NCBI GenBank assembly: GCA_900315565.1 | Contig: OMZS01000002.1 | Span: forward strand, 161,767 to 225,766 | DNA from: an uncultured Prevotellaceae bacterium | GTDB lineage: Bacteria > Bacteroidota > Bacteroidia > Bacteroidales > Bacteroidaceae | Direction of reading: 5' to 3' | DNA length: 64,000 nt | Shown: in pieces, positions 62,429 through 64,000 of the stretch | How the letters are laid out: each line of letters starts with the position of its first letter | How positions within the stretch are numbered: the stretch's first letter is position 1 | Translations under genes and position numbers: made by a program | The notes under the pieces: generated by a model | Seen by the model: the letters and a program-made list of their open reading frames with translations, nothing else | Told to the model about the DNA's origin: nothing | Database searches by the model: none

Positions 62429-63862
62429 ATGGGTGGCTTTTTTGGAACCATTTCCGTAAAGAATTGCGTCAGCGACTTGTTCTACGGCACCGACTACAAC
62501 TCTCACCTCGGAACCAAGCGCGCAGGCCTTGTCACGTTTGACAAAGAGCATGGCTTCTGCCGTTCTATTCACAGTTTGGAACGCAATTACTTTCGTTCAA
62601 GGTTTGAAGATGAATTGGATAACTTTTTCGGGTGCCAGGGCCTGGGTGTTATTAGCGACACCGACCCGCAGCCCATCATTGTTAATTCTCACCTGGGCCG
62701 TTACGCGGTGGTAACGGTGGCAAAAATCAACAATCTTCGTGAAATAGCCGACGACTTGATGAGCCTTCGCATGCACTTCAGCGAAATGTCGGCCAACAAA
62801 ATCAATCAGACTGAGCTTGTGGCCCTACTCATCAACATGGGCAACTCGTTTGTTGAAGGCATCAATCTGGTGTATAAGAAAATAGAAGGCTCGTGCTCGA
62901 TGCTCATTCTTACCGAGGATGGCATCATTGCCGCACGCGACTTCCTTGGGCGCACCCCCATTGTTGTGGGAAAGAAAGAAGGAGCCTTTGCCGTCACTAG
63001 CGAGAGCACCAGCTTTCCGAACCTTGATTATAAAGTGGTGCGCGACCTGGGTCCCGGTGAGATTGTTCGTCTTCATGCCGACCGTATGGAGGTACTTCAG
63101 CAGCCTTTTAAGCGCAAGCAAATCTGCTCGTTCCTGTGGGTTTATTACGGTTTCCCCTCCAGCGACTACGAGGGCATTAATGTTGAGCATGTTCGCGAGG
63201 CTAATGGAAAAGCTATGGGACAACAGGACGACGCAGAAATTGATTGTGTCTGCGGTATTCCCGACTCGGGCGTGGGCATGGCTCTGGGCTATGCCGAGGG
63301 AAAGCAAGTCCCCTACAAGCGCGCCGTACTTAAATACACACCCACATGGCCCCGCAGTTTTACTCCCGGCAGTCAGGACCGCCGCAGCCTTGTGGCCAAG
63401 ATGAAGCTTATTCCCAATAATGCCATTCTCAAGGGACAGCGTGTGGCGTTTTGCGACGACTCCATTGTGCGCGGCACCCAGCTGCGCGACAATGTGCGCA
63501 CCTTCTTCGAATATGGTGCCAAGGAGGTTCATTGCCGCATTTCGTGTCCGCCGTTGGTCTATGGATGCCCCTATATTGGGTTTACCTCGTCGAAGAGCGA
63601 CCTTGAACTCATCACACGCCAAATCATCAAAGATTTTGAGGGCGACGACCATATCAACCTCGACAAGTATGCCACCACCGATTCGCCCGAATACACGCGC
63701 ATGGTGAACGAGATTGCCCGCCGCTTAGGCCTCACAACGCTGAAATTTGCCAAGCTCGAGTCGCTTGTTGAGAGCATCGGACTGCCCAAGTGCGACATTT
63801 GTACTCACTGCTTCGATGGTTCAAGCTACTGTCATGAGCAAGACGGGCAGGAATGGTTCTGA
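62429..63862 (+). CDS. PurF-like amidophosphoribosyltransferase paralog without the N-terminal cysteine
   Basis: A 477-residue protein with the fold of glutamine PRPP amidotransferase. The glutaminase half is recognisable (FYGTDYNSHLGTKRAGLVTF, NSHLGRYAVVTVAKI), and the phosphoribosyltransferase half has the PRPP motif VAFCDDSIVRGTQLRDNVRT and the family segment CGIPDSGVGMALGYAEGK. However it starts MGGFFGTIS where active enzymes start MCGI, so the nucleophile Cys is Gly. It ends with CDICTHCFDGSSYC. Either it uses free ammonia, pairs with another glutaminase, or has another role. A standard PurF may be elsewhere in the genome. I leave out a symbol for this reason. Confidence 0.85.
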   Translation: MGGFFGTISVKNCVSDLFYGTDYNSHLGTKRAGLVTFDKEHGFCRSIHSLERNYFRSRFEDELDNFFGCQGLGVISDTDPQPIIVNSHLGRYAVVTVAKINNLREIADDLMSLRMHFSEMSANKINQTELVALLINMGNSFVEGINLVYKKIEGSCSMLILTEDGIIAARDFLGRTPIVVGKKEGAFAVTSESTSFPNLDYKVVRDLGPGEIVRLHADRMEVLQQPFKRKQICSFLWVYYGFPSSDYEGINVEHVREANGKAMGQQDDAEIDCVCGIPDSGVGMALGYAEGKQVPYKRAVLKYTPTWPRSFTPGSQDRRSLVAKMKLIPNNAILKGQRVAFCDDSIVRGTQLRDNVRTFFEYGAKEVHCRISCPPLVYGCPYIGFTSSKSDLELITRQIIKDFEGDDHINLDKYATTDSPEYTRMVNEIARRLGLTTLKFAKLESLVESIGLPKCDICTHCFDGSSYCHEQDGQEWF

Positions 63863-64000
63863 TGAATGGTAACTTTACTCAACTTTCGCTGGGTACATTT
63901 CTACCACAGATTACGCAGATGTCACAGATTTTGGGGCTGCGCACCAGCTATTGCTATTTCGCAGATTCTCTTTTGAATTTCTCTGATTTAGGCTGCATGC
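63863..64000. other. Non-coding end of window with half of a CACAGATT hairpin
   Basis: ACCACAGATTACGCAGATGT and later TTCGCAGATT resemble the families at 8715-8784 and 43701-43787; the other arm may lie beyond the window. No ORF is supported. Confidence 0.5.

Overview
The window looks like a chromosomal segment of a gut or oral Bacteroidales bacterium, most likely Prevotella or a close relative. Three things point there. Promoters carry the Bacteroidetes -7 box TAnnTTTG instead of -35/-10 boxes. Several secreted proteins have BspA-type leucine-rich repeats or a Prevotella-style C-terminal tail (YxLQG...GIYIxNGKK). The gene set also fits: thrS/infC/rpmI/rplT, rpsF/rpsR/rplI, rprX/rprY, an EF-G2 paralog, M13, M6 and CotH proteins, GH13 and GH43. 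No rRNA, tRNA, CRISPR array or recognisable transposase gene is visible.

Layout. 0-5.4 kb: a TPR protein cut by the window edge, thrS, then infC-rpmI-rplT, bracketed by inverted arrays of an AT-rich repeat of about 190 bp. 6-9 kb: a secreted leucine-rich-repeat protein behind a possible structured leader, a 61-residue partner ORF and hairpin repeats. 9-17 kb (minus strand): M13 peptidase, ABC-F ATPase, and a two-module CotH protein with a dockerin-like end, broken by one in-frame TAA. 17-25 kb: Tex, MetA (predicted acetyl-transferring), a U32 protein, a membrane lipoprotein and a CarboxypepD_reg protein. 25-32 kb: lactate permease, a second LRR protein, a HigBA-like toxin-antitoxin pair, HemW and the EF-G paralog lacking the GTPase histidine. 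32-36.5 kb: rprX/rprY and the rpsF operon. 37-40.8 kb: an AT-richer accessory island with an EcoRI-type adenine methyltransferase, a DUF262-HNH nuclease and a PUA/EVE-like protein, the methyltransferase preceded by a long structured leader. 40.8-50.5 kb: M6 peptidase, FabD, GH13, AlaX-like editing protein, RNase G, a 29-residue ribosome-type protein, HU, MutY and a beta-barrel. 50.9-64 kb: phosphoesterase, carboxylesterase, a partner-switch module (SpoIIE phosphatase fused to an RsbW-like kinase, plus a STAS protein) followed by separate RelA/SpoT and HD proteins, GH43, two deoxynucleoside kinases and a PurF-like protein without the catalytic cysteine.

Working together. The partner-switch genes and the split alarmone synthetase/hydrolase pair form a plausible stress-signalling block. 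The methyltransferase, DUF262-HNH and PUA-like genes are the best candidate for a little-described restriction or anti-phage system. The most pervasive unexplained feature is the density of hairpin-forming intergenic repeats in at least eight sequence families. Some sit in 5' leaders or at 3' ends, and at least one has entered a coding region in frame.
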